From the NCBI GenBank assembly GCA_002104905.1, contig MCFE01000737.1, forward strand, positions 1 through 41,161: a DNA stretch of 41,161 nt, read 5' to 3'. The position numbers and the translations under genes were made by a program. Below, one piece after another: positions 11,668-21,349 of this stretch. Numbering within the stretch: the first letter of the stretch is position 1; each line of letters begins with the position of its first letter. The notes below the pieces were generated by a model. The model ran no database searches, was not told the origin of the DNA, and saw only the letters and a program-made list of their open reading frames with translations. The DNA is from Basidiobolus meristosporus CBS 931.73 (lineage: Eukaryota; Basidiobolomycota; Basidiobolomycetes; Basidiobolales; Basidiobolaceae).

Positions 11668-12465
11668 CTACTTGGTGGCCTCCAAGGCGATGATGGGACA
11701 GTCGGTGAGGAAATCGGACCAGTAGTCTGGGTCCTGGCCGGAGTTGACGTCAAGCTCCATGTTGATCCAGCGCCAGCTGGAGAAGCCGGCCTGGCGAAGG
11801 GCCCATTCGTAGGTCGGGATGGACCACCAGGAGATGGTGAAGGTGGCGACGGATGTGTCGGTGTTGATAATGTCGTACTGGATGGTATCCCCTTCGATGG
11901 GAGTGGACACCCCGTTAAGCAAGGTCTTGATGATGGTGTATTTCTCGAGTTGCTTCCGGTGGGTCACATACTTGGCGAGGTTTTCGTTTGGGTTGTCGCT
12001 GAGGGTGACGAATTTCCCGCCGTCCTTCAGGTTGCTGGCAATCACCTCACAGAACCGCAACAGCTCGTCGGGGTTCTTGGCGTAGCATAGGAGGTACGCG
12101 GCCGAGACGACGTCAAACTTCTCCAGGTGGTCGATGGGCTCGGCGACATCCATTTCGCCCACGTTCATCACCTTGTACCGAATGCGGGAGGTGTTGGGAC
12201 ACTCCATGCTCTCGGCTATGTCAATCATGGACTTGGAGATGTCCACCCCGTAGACGAAGGAGGCTCGCATTTTGTCGCGGTATAATCTGCTGTAGTAGCC
12301 GCTGCCGCAAGCGAGGTCTAGCACTCGCTTGTCAACCATCGAGTCCCCAATCAATTTGAGGAGGGTGGGCCTCTCTATGTAGATTCGAAAGGGAAGGTCC
12401 TTGGACTTGGTATATTCATTAGCGATGGAGTCGTAAATGGCCACAGGCTTCTGGTTTACCACCAT
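11668..12465 (-). CDS. Class I SAM-dependent methyltransferase, paralog A
   Basis: A 265-residue cytosolic methyltransferase of the ToxA-like/small-molecule type. It begins with an N-terminal YDSIANEYTKSKDLPF element, then motif I VLDLACGSGYY (residues 48-58), the acidic strand VYGVDISKSM, a motif II region EKFDVVSAAYLL, and LKDGGKFVTL as motif III. The ATG at 12465 fits a TATATAAG element about 100 bp upstream. The neighbour at 14075-14878 is a paralog: the encoded N and C termini differ at many positions, but the central 293 bp (12020-12312) matches the neighbour at all but one base. The acceptor is unknown. With two paralogs and a third unrelated methyltransferase within 10 kb, a role in tailoring a natural product is possible but unproven. 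Confidence 0.88.
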   Translation of the reverse strand: MVVNQKPVAIYDSIANEYTKSKDLPFRIYIERPTLLKLIGDSMVDKRVLDLACGSGYYSRLYRDKMRASFVYGVDISKSMIDIAESMECPNTSRIRYKVMNVGEMDVAEPIDHLEKFDVVSAAYLLCYAKNPDELLRFCEVIASNLKDGGKFVTLSDNPNENLAKYVTHRKQLEKYTIIKTLLNGVSTPIEGDTIQYDIINTDTSVATFTISWWSIPTYEWALRQAGFSSWRWINMELDVNSGQDPDYWSDFLTDCPIIALEATK

Positions 12466-12560
12466 GCTAACGTTTTGTGTGGAAGGGGGAATATTCTAGG
12501 ATGGGGAGGGCAACCAATGGAGGTTGGAAGTTAGCACTATGGTGGTTGGTCTGGCTGCCC

Positions 12561-12568
12561 CTTATATA
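12561..12568 (-). promoter_or_regulatory. TATA box of methyltransferase paralog A
   Basis: TATATAAG on the minus strand, about 96 bp upstream of the ATG at 12465. Confidence 0.55.
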
Positions 12569-14074
12569 GCAGTAAGGAAGCAAACCGGAGTAACCAAATT
12601 TGGATTGGAGATGGGTGTTCAAGGTTGGTAACACTAAATATTTCCAGTACAGCCAATGGTGCAGTATTGGTGGACCAACAGCCAGTCAACGCCCTCCAAC
12701 TGTTGAACGTTTATCCAAGATCAGTCTGTCTGAGAAATTGAGCCCACCATGCAAGTTGAAACCGTGAATAGGATGCCGCCTATAAACAAGGTTGGCGGGT
12801 TAAGTTTTGGGATCACCCGCCACGAGCCTCGCCAATGGATGGGAATTTCGAGATGCATCCAAGACGGTTCACTTAGGGGAGATCTGGATGTTCTTCATTG
12901 ACCACCCGTCAACTCATTGGTGCGCTCCGGGTTTATGGAAGCCTGTGCTAGATCACAAGCGCTTTGGAGACCGGTTAGATTAATTAGTACCCATTCTCTT
13001 ATCACTCGCCGTTCTAACTGGATTTCGATATATCTCTTTGCAATGGTGAGCGAACAACTTCCTCAGATAGGCGTCTATACGTCATGAAGTGCTTAGTTTA
13101 ACCTGATGGGGCTTTGTAATCGATTCTGGTAATGAATCTCCCACGAAACGATTACCACAATCAGGCACTGGTGGTACGAAATTGGGGGGGGGGTAGATAA
13201 CCTCGTAGATGATTTCCTGTTTTATGGTGTTGACAATCAAGCCAGACGATCCCTGAAATGAAGGAAAATCTGATGACCTTGAGGTACGCCTCTCACTTAC
13301 CTCAAAGGATCGAGATTTTCCCCATGGCCGTTGATCAGCACGGACGACGAGCCCAGATCGGCTTTGGCTCTCGCTCTCACTACGGGTCGTCTCCCATCGT
13401 TGCCCCAATTCCGCATGTCTTATATCACCTGCATATGTCTCTGATATCCATTAGCACTAGCACAGGTGATACTTGACTTAACTGAGGCGTAGGTCTTTCC
13501 CGTACATGCTAGTGCATCTGGTACACCGCAGGAAGTCAGGTCAGGCGAAACTCCCTTCTAACAAAATGGGAAGGTATGGTGCTTGATATCCTTGACGACT
13601 GGGGGAGTGGCTAGATGATGTTCGAGGTGTAAATGAAATACAAGCTCCACGGCCACAATCTACAGTCGATCGCCACCCACTTGGACAGAGCTGGCTCAAC
13701 AAATTGGGGATTTCCCATAGACAATTAAGTTTCCAAATGTCAGATTGGTGAGGCGACTTCAAGGTACATCGGTTTACCATAAAGGGAGGATTGACGTATA
13801 TCTGGGCAATACCAATATGACTATCGTAACTGAACCTTAGGGTCGGGTAGCGAAGCAACTGCTGATGCTTTGCAGATCAAGTTAATTCCTGAAGTCGCTG
13901 GTGAGAATGACAACTTGAGATGTTTTAATCTCATCAATGTGGGACAAATACAGCGTATGGAATGAACAGTGGTCCCACAGCTAGAAATCTCTCACCCTAA
14001 GAAGCGATTCGGCATCCATATGTGGAGCTGTATCGTCCAAATCGGGCAGCAAACAGCGAAATCTTTATTGTTTA
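12569..14074. other. Intergenic, no gene recognised
   Basis: About 1.5 kb between the two methyltransferase paralogs. It contains a run of nine G at about 13184-13192 and two roughly 105-codon open stretches on the minus strand (13082-13408, 13541-13858), neither with a recognisable domain or a start context. Confidence 0.5.
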
Positions 14075-14878
14075 TTACTGATCAACAGTAGGCCTTCCTT
14101 TTGTGGCCTCGAGGGCGATGATTGGACAGTTCTCCAGAAATTCCGACCAGTACAATGGATCTTGACCAGCATTTCCATCAAGCTCCATTCGGACCCATCG
14201 CCAGCTGGTGAAGCCGGCTTGACGAAGAGCCCATTCGTACGTGGTTAAGGGCCACCATACATTGTTGAAGGAGGCGATGGAACCATCAGTGTTGGTCAGC
14301 TCATATTGAATCGTGTCCCCATCGGTCGGGTTGAAACCCCCGTCAGGAATGGATTTGGCTAAAGCATATTTCTTCCTCTGGTGGACCGTATATGCAGCAT
14401 TTGGATTGTCATTCAGCATGAACAATTTACCACCGTCCTTCAGGTTGCTGGCAATCACCTCACAGAACCGCAACAGCTCGTCGGGGCTCTTGGCGTAGCA
14501 TAGGAGGTACGCGGCCGAGACGACGTCAAACTTCTCCAGGTGGTCGATGGGCTCGGCGACATCCATTTCGCCCACGTTCATCACCTTGTACCGAATGCGG
14601 GAGGTGTTGGGACACTCCATGCTCTCGGCTATGTCAATCATGGACTTGGAGATGTCCACCCCGTAGACGAAGGAGGCTCGCATTTTGTCGCGGTATAATC
14701 TGCTGTAGTAGCCGCTGCCGCAAGCCAAGTCGAGCACTCGCTTGTTTATCATCGAGCTCCCGATCAGTTTTAGTAAGGTAGGTCTCTCGACATAGATTCT
14801 GAACGGGAGATCCTTAGACTTCGTGTACTCCTCGGCAATCCCATCGTAGGCACTGTCTAGCTTGGCGGCGAGGGTCAT
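14075..14878 (-). CDS. Class I SAM-dependent methyltransferase, paralog B
   Basis: A 267-residue paralog of the 11668-12465 gene with the same order of motifs: YDGIAEEYTKSKDLPF, motif I VLDLACGSGYY, VYGVDISKSM, EKFDVVSAAYLL, LKDGGKLFML. It should use SAM to methylate a small molecule in the cytosol. The C-terminal third, which usually contacts the acceptor, differs clearly from paralog A, so the acceptors may differ. I chose the ATG at 14878 because it aligns with the paralog's start; the frame also runs open to an ATG at 15013. A good GT-AG intron (14886-14953, 68 nt) lies in that extension, and splicing it would put the upstream ATG out of frame, so the extension is probably leader. The middle of the gene is a near-exact copy of paralog A. 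Confidence 0.87.
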   Translation of the reverse strand: MTLAAKLDSAYDGIAEEYTKSKDLPFRIYVERPTLLKLIGSSMINKRVLDLACGSGYYSRLYRDKMRASFVYGVDISKSMIDIAESMECPNTSRIRYKVMNVGEMDVAEPIDHLEKFDVVSAAYLLCYAKSPDELLRFCEVIASNLKDGGKLFMLNDNPNAAYTVHQRKKYALAKSIPDGGFNPTDGDTIQYELTNTDGSIASFNNVWWPLTTYEWALRQAGFTSWRWVRMELDGNAGQDPLYWSEFLENCPIIALEATKGRPTVDQ

Positions 14879-14885
14879 AACACCT

Positions 14886-14953
14886 CTGAAAATTAAAGGG
14901 GTATCTTGTTGGTAGTCTTTTACTCCAATCACCAAGTATTTATGAGTACTTAC
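14886..14953 (-). other. Probable 5'-leader intron of methyltransferase paralog B
   Basis: GTAAGT donor, pyrimidine-rich TTTTCAG acceptor, 68 nt, just upstream of the ATG at 14878. If it is removed, the ATG at 15013 becomes a short upstream ORF out of frame with the enzyme, which would be a possible translational control. If retained, the enzyme gains 45 residues without a recognisable targeting signal. Confidence 0.45.
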
Positions 14954-15013
14954 AACAATGGAGCAGTGCGTTTGGTGAAACCAACGAAATTCCAACCCAA
15001 CAAACAGAAGCAT

Positions 15014-16270
15014 GAAACTTGCCTAAAGCCTGATGCCACACATTAAAAGCATTCTCGTCGCACCAGCTTCCACCGCACCATTGGCATATTAAGTTATTTA
15101 GGTAGCACGTGCATCAAAGGTGGAAGGTAGAGTGAAGATTCAAATAGATAGAGATCACTGAGACCCAAAGGATCAGCAATCTCTGGGTAGAATTCAAGCA
15201 CGGTTAGTGGACGGGAGATTTTCTTCGGAGCCGAAATAGGGAAGAATGGACCAGAGTTGGGCGAAAAAATACAAGCCCGCTCATAAGCCCTCTCGCCAGA
15301 TCCTATGAGGTTGCCGAGTATTGTTTCAAGTGTTTATGCAACCACATTCGATTCCAGACACCGAGCATATATATTCTGTTAATAGGGCTGGCGTGGGAAT
15401 GCTAGTCGAATTTCATGCTGTCATGCGTCATGTCTGATTCAACGCCGACAACGTGATCTTGCTGATTAACTTAACCAATTAGTGGCTCAATCCTATCACC
15501 TATGTGCGTTTGTTGATTAACCTGCAACTTCTAGTTTAAATCAATGCCCAAGACCCCGGTATCAAGAACTCACCTCCCCCCCTCACCTCTAGGCAGTTTC
15601 GATAGTCCATCTTCTAGGGATATCTCTGGTTAGCTAGGCTTGCCTCTTACATAAACTATTTTAGAGAGGAAACGAAGGGATTCAAGTGAGTAGACACCTA
15701 TTTTTTAATTTATCTGGGTGTAGCCATTATGTGCCCCACACAAGTGTGTTGCCACCTGTTTGGTTCACGTTGGATCAGAACCGAAAAGACGACCTGTGTG
15801 CATTGAGAGCAACCGTACCTCCCAAATTACTGCGTACCTTTATGTTCTCGTGAACCAAAGCACGTGAAAAGTCGACTTCTCTTATCTTTCTGATTGCTGG
15901 AATTTGAGAGAGCCGGTTAAAGGTTACGTCGGTTGCTTCTTTTACCTCTTGCTTTACTTCTTGAAACTGACGTGATGGTTGGGCCAGAAATTTATCCTTC
16001 AACTGAGCGGTTTTCCTTTATTTTAGCGACGGATTGACCTCTCGCCAGCGACTCAACACTACACAACCCTCGATGAACCGACAGTGTGAGTTTTCCCCAG
16101 TTGGCCAGCCAAGGGAGCTGGCCAAACAGTTCTCCGCCGTTCACCTTTAAACTCACCAGGCTTACTTTTATTAAGTTAACCCACACATACTATCGAGCAA
16201 ATCACCAACACCAACACCAGCCTCAACTGCCCCCTCCTACTCTCCCCTCTCTACGCTAAGCACTTCCCAC
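15014..16270. other. Intergenic and NOT2 promoter/leader
   Basis: No gene recognised. The 3' end (about 16196-16270) is rich in C, A and T with few G, containing CCCCCTCCTACTCTCCCCTC just before the NOT2 ATG. This is the pyrimidine-rich leader common in constitutively expressed fungal genes. No clear TATA box is visible, which also fits a housekeeping promoter. Confidence 0.5.
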
Positions 16271-17845
16271 ATGAATCGGACAAGCCTGAACAATGCTTTC
16301 GGGCAAAAGCTAACAAACGGAAAACCATGTAAGTATATCACTCCACCGCTGGTCGCTTCCGCTGCACCTTTTGCTCAACCACCCAACTTTCCCTCGTGGT
16401 CGAAGCACTCGTGAGCCCCACCTGGGGATACTCCACACAGCCCACCTCCTTACGGCAGCCTCCACACCTGAATAATGCAGGCGAGATTCTAGATATGTCC
16501 GAGTTCCCGGCGTTGGGAAGCGCCCCAGCTTCGGGACGGCATTCCAAATTACCCAGCCTAGCAGATGACCGAACTCACCTGGACGAGCCGAGGAAGGATG
16601 ATTTCCCCGCTCTTCCTGGCTTGGGTGATCGTTCCCGTTCTAATCCTAATCAGTCTTTATCGTATGCCACTAGCTTGGCTAGTGGAAGTTCAGTCACTTC
16701 CCCACAGGGCCAGCCCTTGAACGGTACCATTGGGACACCCCTCCCCAGTCAGGCCAACTCTGGTAAGCTTGTGTGAAAAGAAGTCGCCATCTACTTTACC
16801 GTATTAACCTGGTTCCGATTTATCCTCGATTCTTATTATCCAACAGCCCTTACGGAAGGAGAAAAGGTACGTATCCAGCACATGCCAGACCCGAAGTCGC
16901 ATCCTCACCACTCATCCAGTCACCACAGAGTTGGGCGACCAAGCTGTCCGGATCCTTGCAAAGTACTCAAATCACCACGGTCCCAAATCAGAATGCCGAC
17001 CATCACAACGAAAGCGCCGCCACCACCAGCAAATACGGCATGATGGGGATGCTCTCTTTTATCAAGCCGGCTGACCAGCAGGTTGCTATGCTTGTGAACG
17101 GATGTGATCTGACGACGCTGGGGCTGAATCTGAATTCCCAAGAGTGAGTATGGACCCCGCCCTCCCCTCGCAATTCACCTTGCTTATTAAGCGCGCTGCT
17201 CTTTCTTCCAGCGCCCTCTACGCAACTTTCCTGACCCCGTGGGCGGGAGCGTCTACGGGTGAAGCAGATTTCCGGATAGAGCCTGCATATCACCTGCCCT
17301 CGTGCTACAACGCCCAGGTCCCTCCACCGGCGCAACTCAAAATCGCATCGTTCACCGATGAAACACTATTCTACATATTCTACTCCATGCCAAGGGACGG
17401 GATGCAGGAAGCGGCAGCACAGGAATTGTAAGTACCCTCCGCTCGAACGATCCCCTCGGGAGATCTGGGGACTAACCACGAGTTCTCCACCAGGTTCAGT
17501 CGCAACTGGAGGTTCCATAAGGAGGCCCGGCTATGGCTTACGAAAGAACCCGGTAGTGAGCTTAAGGCCAAGACGGCGGCCTACGAGCGGGGCACCTATC
17601 TCTTCTTCGACCCGGCCATCTGGAGTACCGTGAAAAAAGAGGACTTCGTCCTGGCCTATGAATCGCTTGAAGACCGGGCCCCTGCCATGCTCCCTGGTGG
17701 GTACAACTCCAATCTGGGAGGCACGCCCAGCTCTCTGGCAGGTATACCGATGCAGAGCAACTTCCCACCCCAGTTCACCTTCCCGAATCCGAATCAGGTG
17801 CGGTATGGTCTAGCTTCTGGGCCGGGCTACGGAAAGGAGTATTGA
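16271..17845 (+). CDS. NOT2: CCR4-NOT complex subunit NOT2 (CNOT2 homolog)
   Basis: NOT2 is a scaffold subunit of the CCR4-NOT complex, which deadenylates mRNA and modulates transcription. The best model has six exons: 16271-16328, 16406-16762, 16847-16866, 16920-17143, 17212-17427, 17494-17845 (408 residues; all five introns are GT-AG, 53-84 nt). The phases agree throughout. The N-terminal half is low-complexity with ILDMSEFPALGSAP, the short motif typical of NOT2. Conserved blocks follow: KYGMMGMLSFIK, then GCDLTTLGLNLNS, ALYATFLTPWAG, and a C-terminal NOT box with FYIFYSMPRDGMQEAAAQEL, WRFHKEARLWLTKEPG and GTYLFFDP. The third exon (20 nt) and the acceptor at 16919 (a second AG lies 9 nt downstream) are the least certain. 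It is intact and conserved, so this is the core-genome anchor of the window. Confidence 0.93.
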
Positions 17846-18138
17846 TGTTGATGGCAGGTCGGTCGGCAATGGCACATCGGTGAACCCTACCTCTCAACAG
17901 CCTTTATCTACACCGCCAAGGAGTTCGTCGAAAATGATCTTGTATGTAAATGGGAAAATTCATACGCTTGCTAATGCTGTCGTCCAAAATAAACTCGATG
18001 TTATTTGAACCAGTGGCGAGCAGTGTGTTGGTTGGTTCAGTGAGTCCTGACAAATTGGAGGAGCGAGTCATCGACACCGAGGCGCGGATGGGGTCAGTAA
18101 ATAGAAAACAAAGCAATCCATTAGAGGATTCTCCCTGA
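17846..18138. other. NOT2 3' flank and CotH promoter
   Basis: About 335 bp separate two genes on the same strand. The left part is the NOT2 3' end with an AATAAA-like context at about 17988-17994; the right part carries the CotH TATA box. No additional gene is seen. Confidence 0.4.
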
Positions 18139-18145
18139 TATAAAG
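18139..18145 (+). promoter_or_regulatory. TATA box of the CotH-family gene
   Basis: TATAAAG, 42 bp upstream of the CotH ATG, implying a very short leader. Confidence 0.5.
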
Positions 18146-18180
18146 AGCAGTGGTCCTTCACGGCTGCATATGAATCAACT

Positions 18181-19797
18181 ATGTTGTCACATCCGAAAAT
18201 TCTAGTTTCCTTGGGTCTGGCCATCACTCTCCCCTTGGTAACCGGCGATGTCACCTTTCACGTGACGGGCTTCCCGGAGAAGGATGGGTGCGAGTTGGGG
18301 GTAGTGGTGAATGACCAGTGGACTCGGTTGTCCACCACGCCCGAGGCATTTCCCCTTTGGAGTGGCCAAGTATCGGGTGTGGATACCCCATTAGAGTATC
18401 GCTACGGTGTGTTGGATGAGGCGGGGAATGAGATAGAGAGGGAGAGTTTCACGCGAACTTTAGGCGACGGAAATCAGACCAAGAACGAGTTCTTCGACCG
18501 ATCGAAAACACTGGTCAAAATCCCGGATATCCCCAATGTGTACGCCCCATGGGCATTCGACAGGCCGGCGATATTTGAAGACGGGATGCTAGGTACCATT
18601 CACCTAACCGCTGATCAGGACCAGGTGGACAGCATCCACGAAGCGCAGGATGATCCCCCTGATATAAAGGTAAGCATGAGGTTTGTGCACCCGGACTTCG
18701 CCGTCTCGCTAGAGCATGTTGGTTGGGGGATCAGTGGGCAATCCACAAGAGAGTTCGCCAAGAAGTCATATAAATTGAGCTTCAAGCAGTCCGGGGATTT
18801 CCTCTCCGTTGGGTCCATCAAGTTAAGGGCGGAGGAAACCGATCCGACCATGATGCGGGAAAAGCTGTACCTCGACCTGCTGCATTCCCTCGGCGTTGCC
18901 GCGATACAAGCGAACTGGGTCCGCCTGTATGTGAACCGCAAGCCCGTAGGCCTATTTACAATGACCGACGACATCGAGGCCCCATTCCTCAGGCGTGTGT
19001 TCCATGATGGTGATCTGAAGGCGCCAACCGGGGTAGAATTCGAGTGCAATGCCATCGAAGTCACCAACGAGGCCAACTTAGTCTATCACGGTATGGACGA
19101 GGATCATTACGACTTCACCGATGTCTATGTCATCAAGGAGGCACCAGAAGGTGATGCCGCGGCCAAGGCTGCTTTAATAGCTTTTACCAAAGCCATCCAT
19201 GATTTCCAACCTACGACCGCCAGCCCGAGTGAGATGTCGGAGTTCAAAGCCGTTTGGGATTATCCTCATTTTCTTCGCGCCATGGGATTGGAATTCTTGG
19301 CCGGCGCCTGGGACAACTTCTGGTGGTCAGCCAGCAACTATCATCTGTACAAACCTCCCCACAGACCATGGTTCTTTGTCCCAACTGATTTTGATTACAC
19401 CTTTGGAAACGACTATCCAGATGAGAAGCTACGTTCCTACCAAAAGTTCAACCAAGGGAAGATGCGACCACCCCTTGACAAACTCCTGGCCATCCCCAAG
19501 ACCCGACACGACTTTGAGGAGATGCTGGAAAGAATCACTAATCATGCCTTCAATTCAGATGTTCTGGATGCACAGATTGATGGCTACCTGGAGTTGCTGA
19601 AAGAAGAGATAAGTTGGGATCGTGGTTTACCTCGGCTCACTTCGGGTAAGAATCTTCACTGGTCACTCAAAAGCGCGGTCGACAACATTGCCGGCCCAAT
19701 ACCTGGTAAGGAGTTCGGTCTGAAGCCATGGATCAAGGATCGAGTGAAATTACTTCATACTCAGCTAGGCCACCAGCATAACACCTCGGAACGATAG
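18181..19797 (+). CDS. CotH-family secreted kinase-like protein
   Basis: A 538-residue intronless gene with an N-terminal signal peptide (about 22 residues ending near VTG). CotH proteins are atypical secreted or surface kinase-fold proteins; bacterial CotH phosphorylates spore-coat proteins, and in Mucorales CotH proteins sit on the cell surface as adhesins and invasins. After the signal peptide comes a beta-rich region (about 25-110), then the CotH domain (about 130-480) with GQSTREFAKKSYKLSF, LRAEETDPTMMREKL, NRKPVGLFTMTDDIE, and WWSASNYHLYKPP. Just after, FVPTDFDYTFGND (Asp403, Asp405) holds the likely metal-binding acids. No hydrophobic GPI tail is present, so the protein is probably released rather than anchored. 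An AATAAA element follows the stop at about 19813. It converges on the chitin-binding gene with about 80 bp between stops. Confidence 0.9.
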   Translation: MLSHPKILVSLGLAITLPLVTGDVTFHVTGFPEKDGCELGVVVNDQWTRLSTTPEAFPLWSGQVSGVDTPLEYRYGVLDEAGNEIERESFTRTLGDGNQTKNEFFDRSKTLVKIPDIPNVYAPWAFDRPAIFEDGMLGTIHLTADQDQVDSIHEAQDDPPDIKVSMRFVHPDFAVSLEHVGWGISGQSTREFAKKSYKLSFKQSGDFLSVGSIKLRAEETDPTMMREKLYLDLLHSLGVAAIQANWVRLYVNRKPVGLFTMTDDIEAPFLRRVFHDGDLKAPTGVEFECNAIEVTNEANLVYHGMDEDHYDFTDVYVIKEAPEGDAAAKAALIAFTKAIHDFQPTTASPSEMSEFKAVWDYPHFLRAMGLEFLAGAWDNFWWSASNYHLYKPPHRPWFFVPTDFDYTFGNDYPDEKLRSYQKFNQGKMRPPLDKLLAIPKTRHDFEEMLERITNHAFNSDVLDAQIDGYLELLKEEISWDRGLPRLTSGKNLHWSLKSAVDNIAGPIPGKEFGLKPWIKDRVKLLHTQLGHQHNTSER

Positions 19798-19875
19798 AAC
19801 ACTTTCAGGAGAAATAAAACAACTGTACTGTTTATTCATTTAACAAACACTCATCAATATACAAGGTTCCAAAAG

Positions 19876-20526
19876 TTAGTTGTTGAGATATCCGGCCAAT
19901 GCTACCGCAACAACACTCAATACAGTCAGTGGATAGAAGTTCGATTCTCCGGCGTTAGAATGGTTGTTGTTAGTTGGGGTCGGGTTTGGATTGGCTGTTA
20001 CTTGGGTGGTTGCTACTGGCTGGGCTGGAGTGTTTCCAGCATTGTTGCCATCTCCTTCGCTGTGGGTTGCCTCTGGGGTTGGCTGTGGGCTTGCAGGAGT
20101 TGGGTTATTGTGATCATTGCCAGCGTCACCGCCGTTGGCGGGTGTATTGTTACCATCGTTATGGCCGGTACCATTCGGATCATTGGCATTACCATTACCA
20201 TTGCCATCACCATTATGATCGGCGGGATTGGCACCGCCATTATGATCATTGGGGTTACCACTACCATTGTGGTCATTGGGATTACCACTACCATTGTGGT
20301 CATTAGGATTACCATTGGCATTGGGGGCATTATCTCCATTGCTGCTACCGCCACCATTGCCGGCACCACAATATGCGGTTCCAGTGCCACAGAAGCCCCA
20401 AGTAGAACAGCATGAGCCTGCGGGGCATTCCACTCCATTACCACAAGTGCCGTCCAAGCTGACCGCAGCCTGAGAAAGGGAGGCCAAAGAGGCAACGAGA
20501 GTTACGGTTACGAGGGAGAATTTCAT
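19876..20526 (-). CDS. Hevein-type chitin-binding (CBM18) surface protein with GPI-like tail
   Basis: A 216-residue protein that probably sits in the cell wall and binds chitin. A signal peptide (residues 1-20) is followed by one CBM18 domain (about 25-54) with six cysteines (28, 34, 39, 40, 46, 53) in the CGNG...CPAGSCCSTWGFCG pattern; Trp43 and Tyr52 can supply the aromatic sugar contacts. Next comes a long Asn/Gly/Asp/Pro-rich linker with tandem NPNDHNGSG-type 9-residue units (27-bp DNA repeats near 20225-20315), then a Pro/Thr-rich stretch. The protein ends in a hydrophobic tail, FYPLTVLSVVAVALAGYL, typical of a GPI signal with a small-residue cleavage region just before it. TATAAATG lies about 106 bp upstream. 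The repeat array is likely to vary in length between strains. Confidence 0.88.
   Translation of the reverse strand: MKFSLVTVTLVASLASLSQAAVSLDGTCGNGVECPAGSCCSTWGFCGTGTAYCGAGNGGGSSNGDNAPNANGNPNDHNGSGNPNDHNGSGNPNDHNGGANPADHNGDGNGNGNANDPNGTGHNDGNNTPANGGDAGNDHNNPTPASPQPTPEATHSEGDGNNAGNTPAQPVATTQVTANPNPTPTNNNHSNAGESNFYPLTVLSVVAVALAGYLNN
20225..20315 (-). repeat. In-frame 27-bp tandem repeat in the chitin-binding gene
   Basis: About three 27-bp units encode NPNDHNGSG and a variant (NPADHNGDG). The units keep the reading frame, so copy-number change would alter linker length without breaking the gene. Confidence 0.8.
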
Positions 20527-20631
20527 GGTTAAGTTAAGTTTAGATTTGCGGATAAATACAGTGATTTACAAGATGTAGTTCGATTGATATTCAGGATTTA
20601 GATGGTCTTTCTTTGGCTGTCGGTCGGGTCG

Positions 20632-20639
20632 CATTTATA
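20632..20639 (-). promoter_or_regulatory. TATA box of the chitin-binding protein gene
   Basis: TATAAATG on the minus strand, about 106 bp upstream of the ATG at 20526. Confidence 0.5.
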
Positions 20640-21277
20640 CTGAATCCCTCGCGTTGGGAAATTCATGCGAACCGAGTACCGTTCAAAACGGTTGCATGAA
20701 TGTTACATCAGCAACCAGAAGCCTGGCGCAGTTCCTCTAACGCGAAGTTTGATGTGTCCGTCTGGTAAAATCACCCTTTGGCAGCAACAGCTATGCGAAA
20801 TAGTGATGGCGGTTGCCATGCCACATTGGATAATCCCGAAAACGATTAGCTCACCGAGGTGCTCAACACTCATTCGATCGCCCTGGTAACTGGGAGAGTG
20901 TTGCGATTACGTAGTCTCCACCAGTATGTAATACTTACATCACGTAACGCTGTTGACCACCCTTGGACTTCCTTGGCCATTCATGCTCCGAACATAGTGT
21001 AGGTGACTTGACTAAATGTGCCAAGAGATTGAGGGAAGCATATACCGAAAAGGATAAATGGCGATATCACGTGATAGAGCATACGAACTCTACCAGTTAA
21101 TGCATATAATCAGTTTAGATTGAATGTAAATATTCGTTTAAACAAATGCGGCTTTCAAATGGTTAATTGGGGGTATCATTTGGTCTTCATTGTTGATTGA
21201 GGTTTGTTAAAATATACAAAATTAGTTGATTGCAGTTAGTAGTATTGATGGTTTCTAGATTTTCCCATTGTCGAGCC
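20640..21277. other. Intergenic, no gene recognised
   Basis: Upstream flank of the chitin-binding gene and 5' flank of the tRNA. It becomes AT-rich towards the tRNA. A CACGTG E-box-type hexamer occurs at about 21069-21074. No other feature is seen. Confidence 0.45.
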
Positions 21278-21349
21278 GCCTGCTTAGCGCAGTGGTAGCG
21301 CGTCAGTCTCGTAAACTGAAGGTCGCCAGTTCAATCCTGGCAGTAGGCA
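21278..21349 (+). tRNA. tRNA-Thr(CGT): tRNA-Thr (anticodon CGT), no intron
   Basis: A complete 72-nt cloverleaf. The acceptor stem GCCTGCT pairs with AGTAGGC (one G-U) with discriminator A; the D stem is GCGC/GCGC; the anticodon stem TCAGT/ACTGA encloses the loop CTCGTAA with anticodon CGT at 21310-21312; the T arm is GCCAG-TTCAATC-CTGGC. It reads the Thr codon ACG. The internal Pol III A box (TAGCGCAGTGG) and B box (AGTTCAATCC) are present. No intron interrupts the anticodon loop. Confidence 0.95.

Noticed and set aside
19960-20495. Long open frames on other strands/frames of the chitin-binding gene
   Set aside because: By-products of the repetitive Asn/Gly-rich coding region; low-complexity Ile/Met/His translations.
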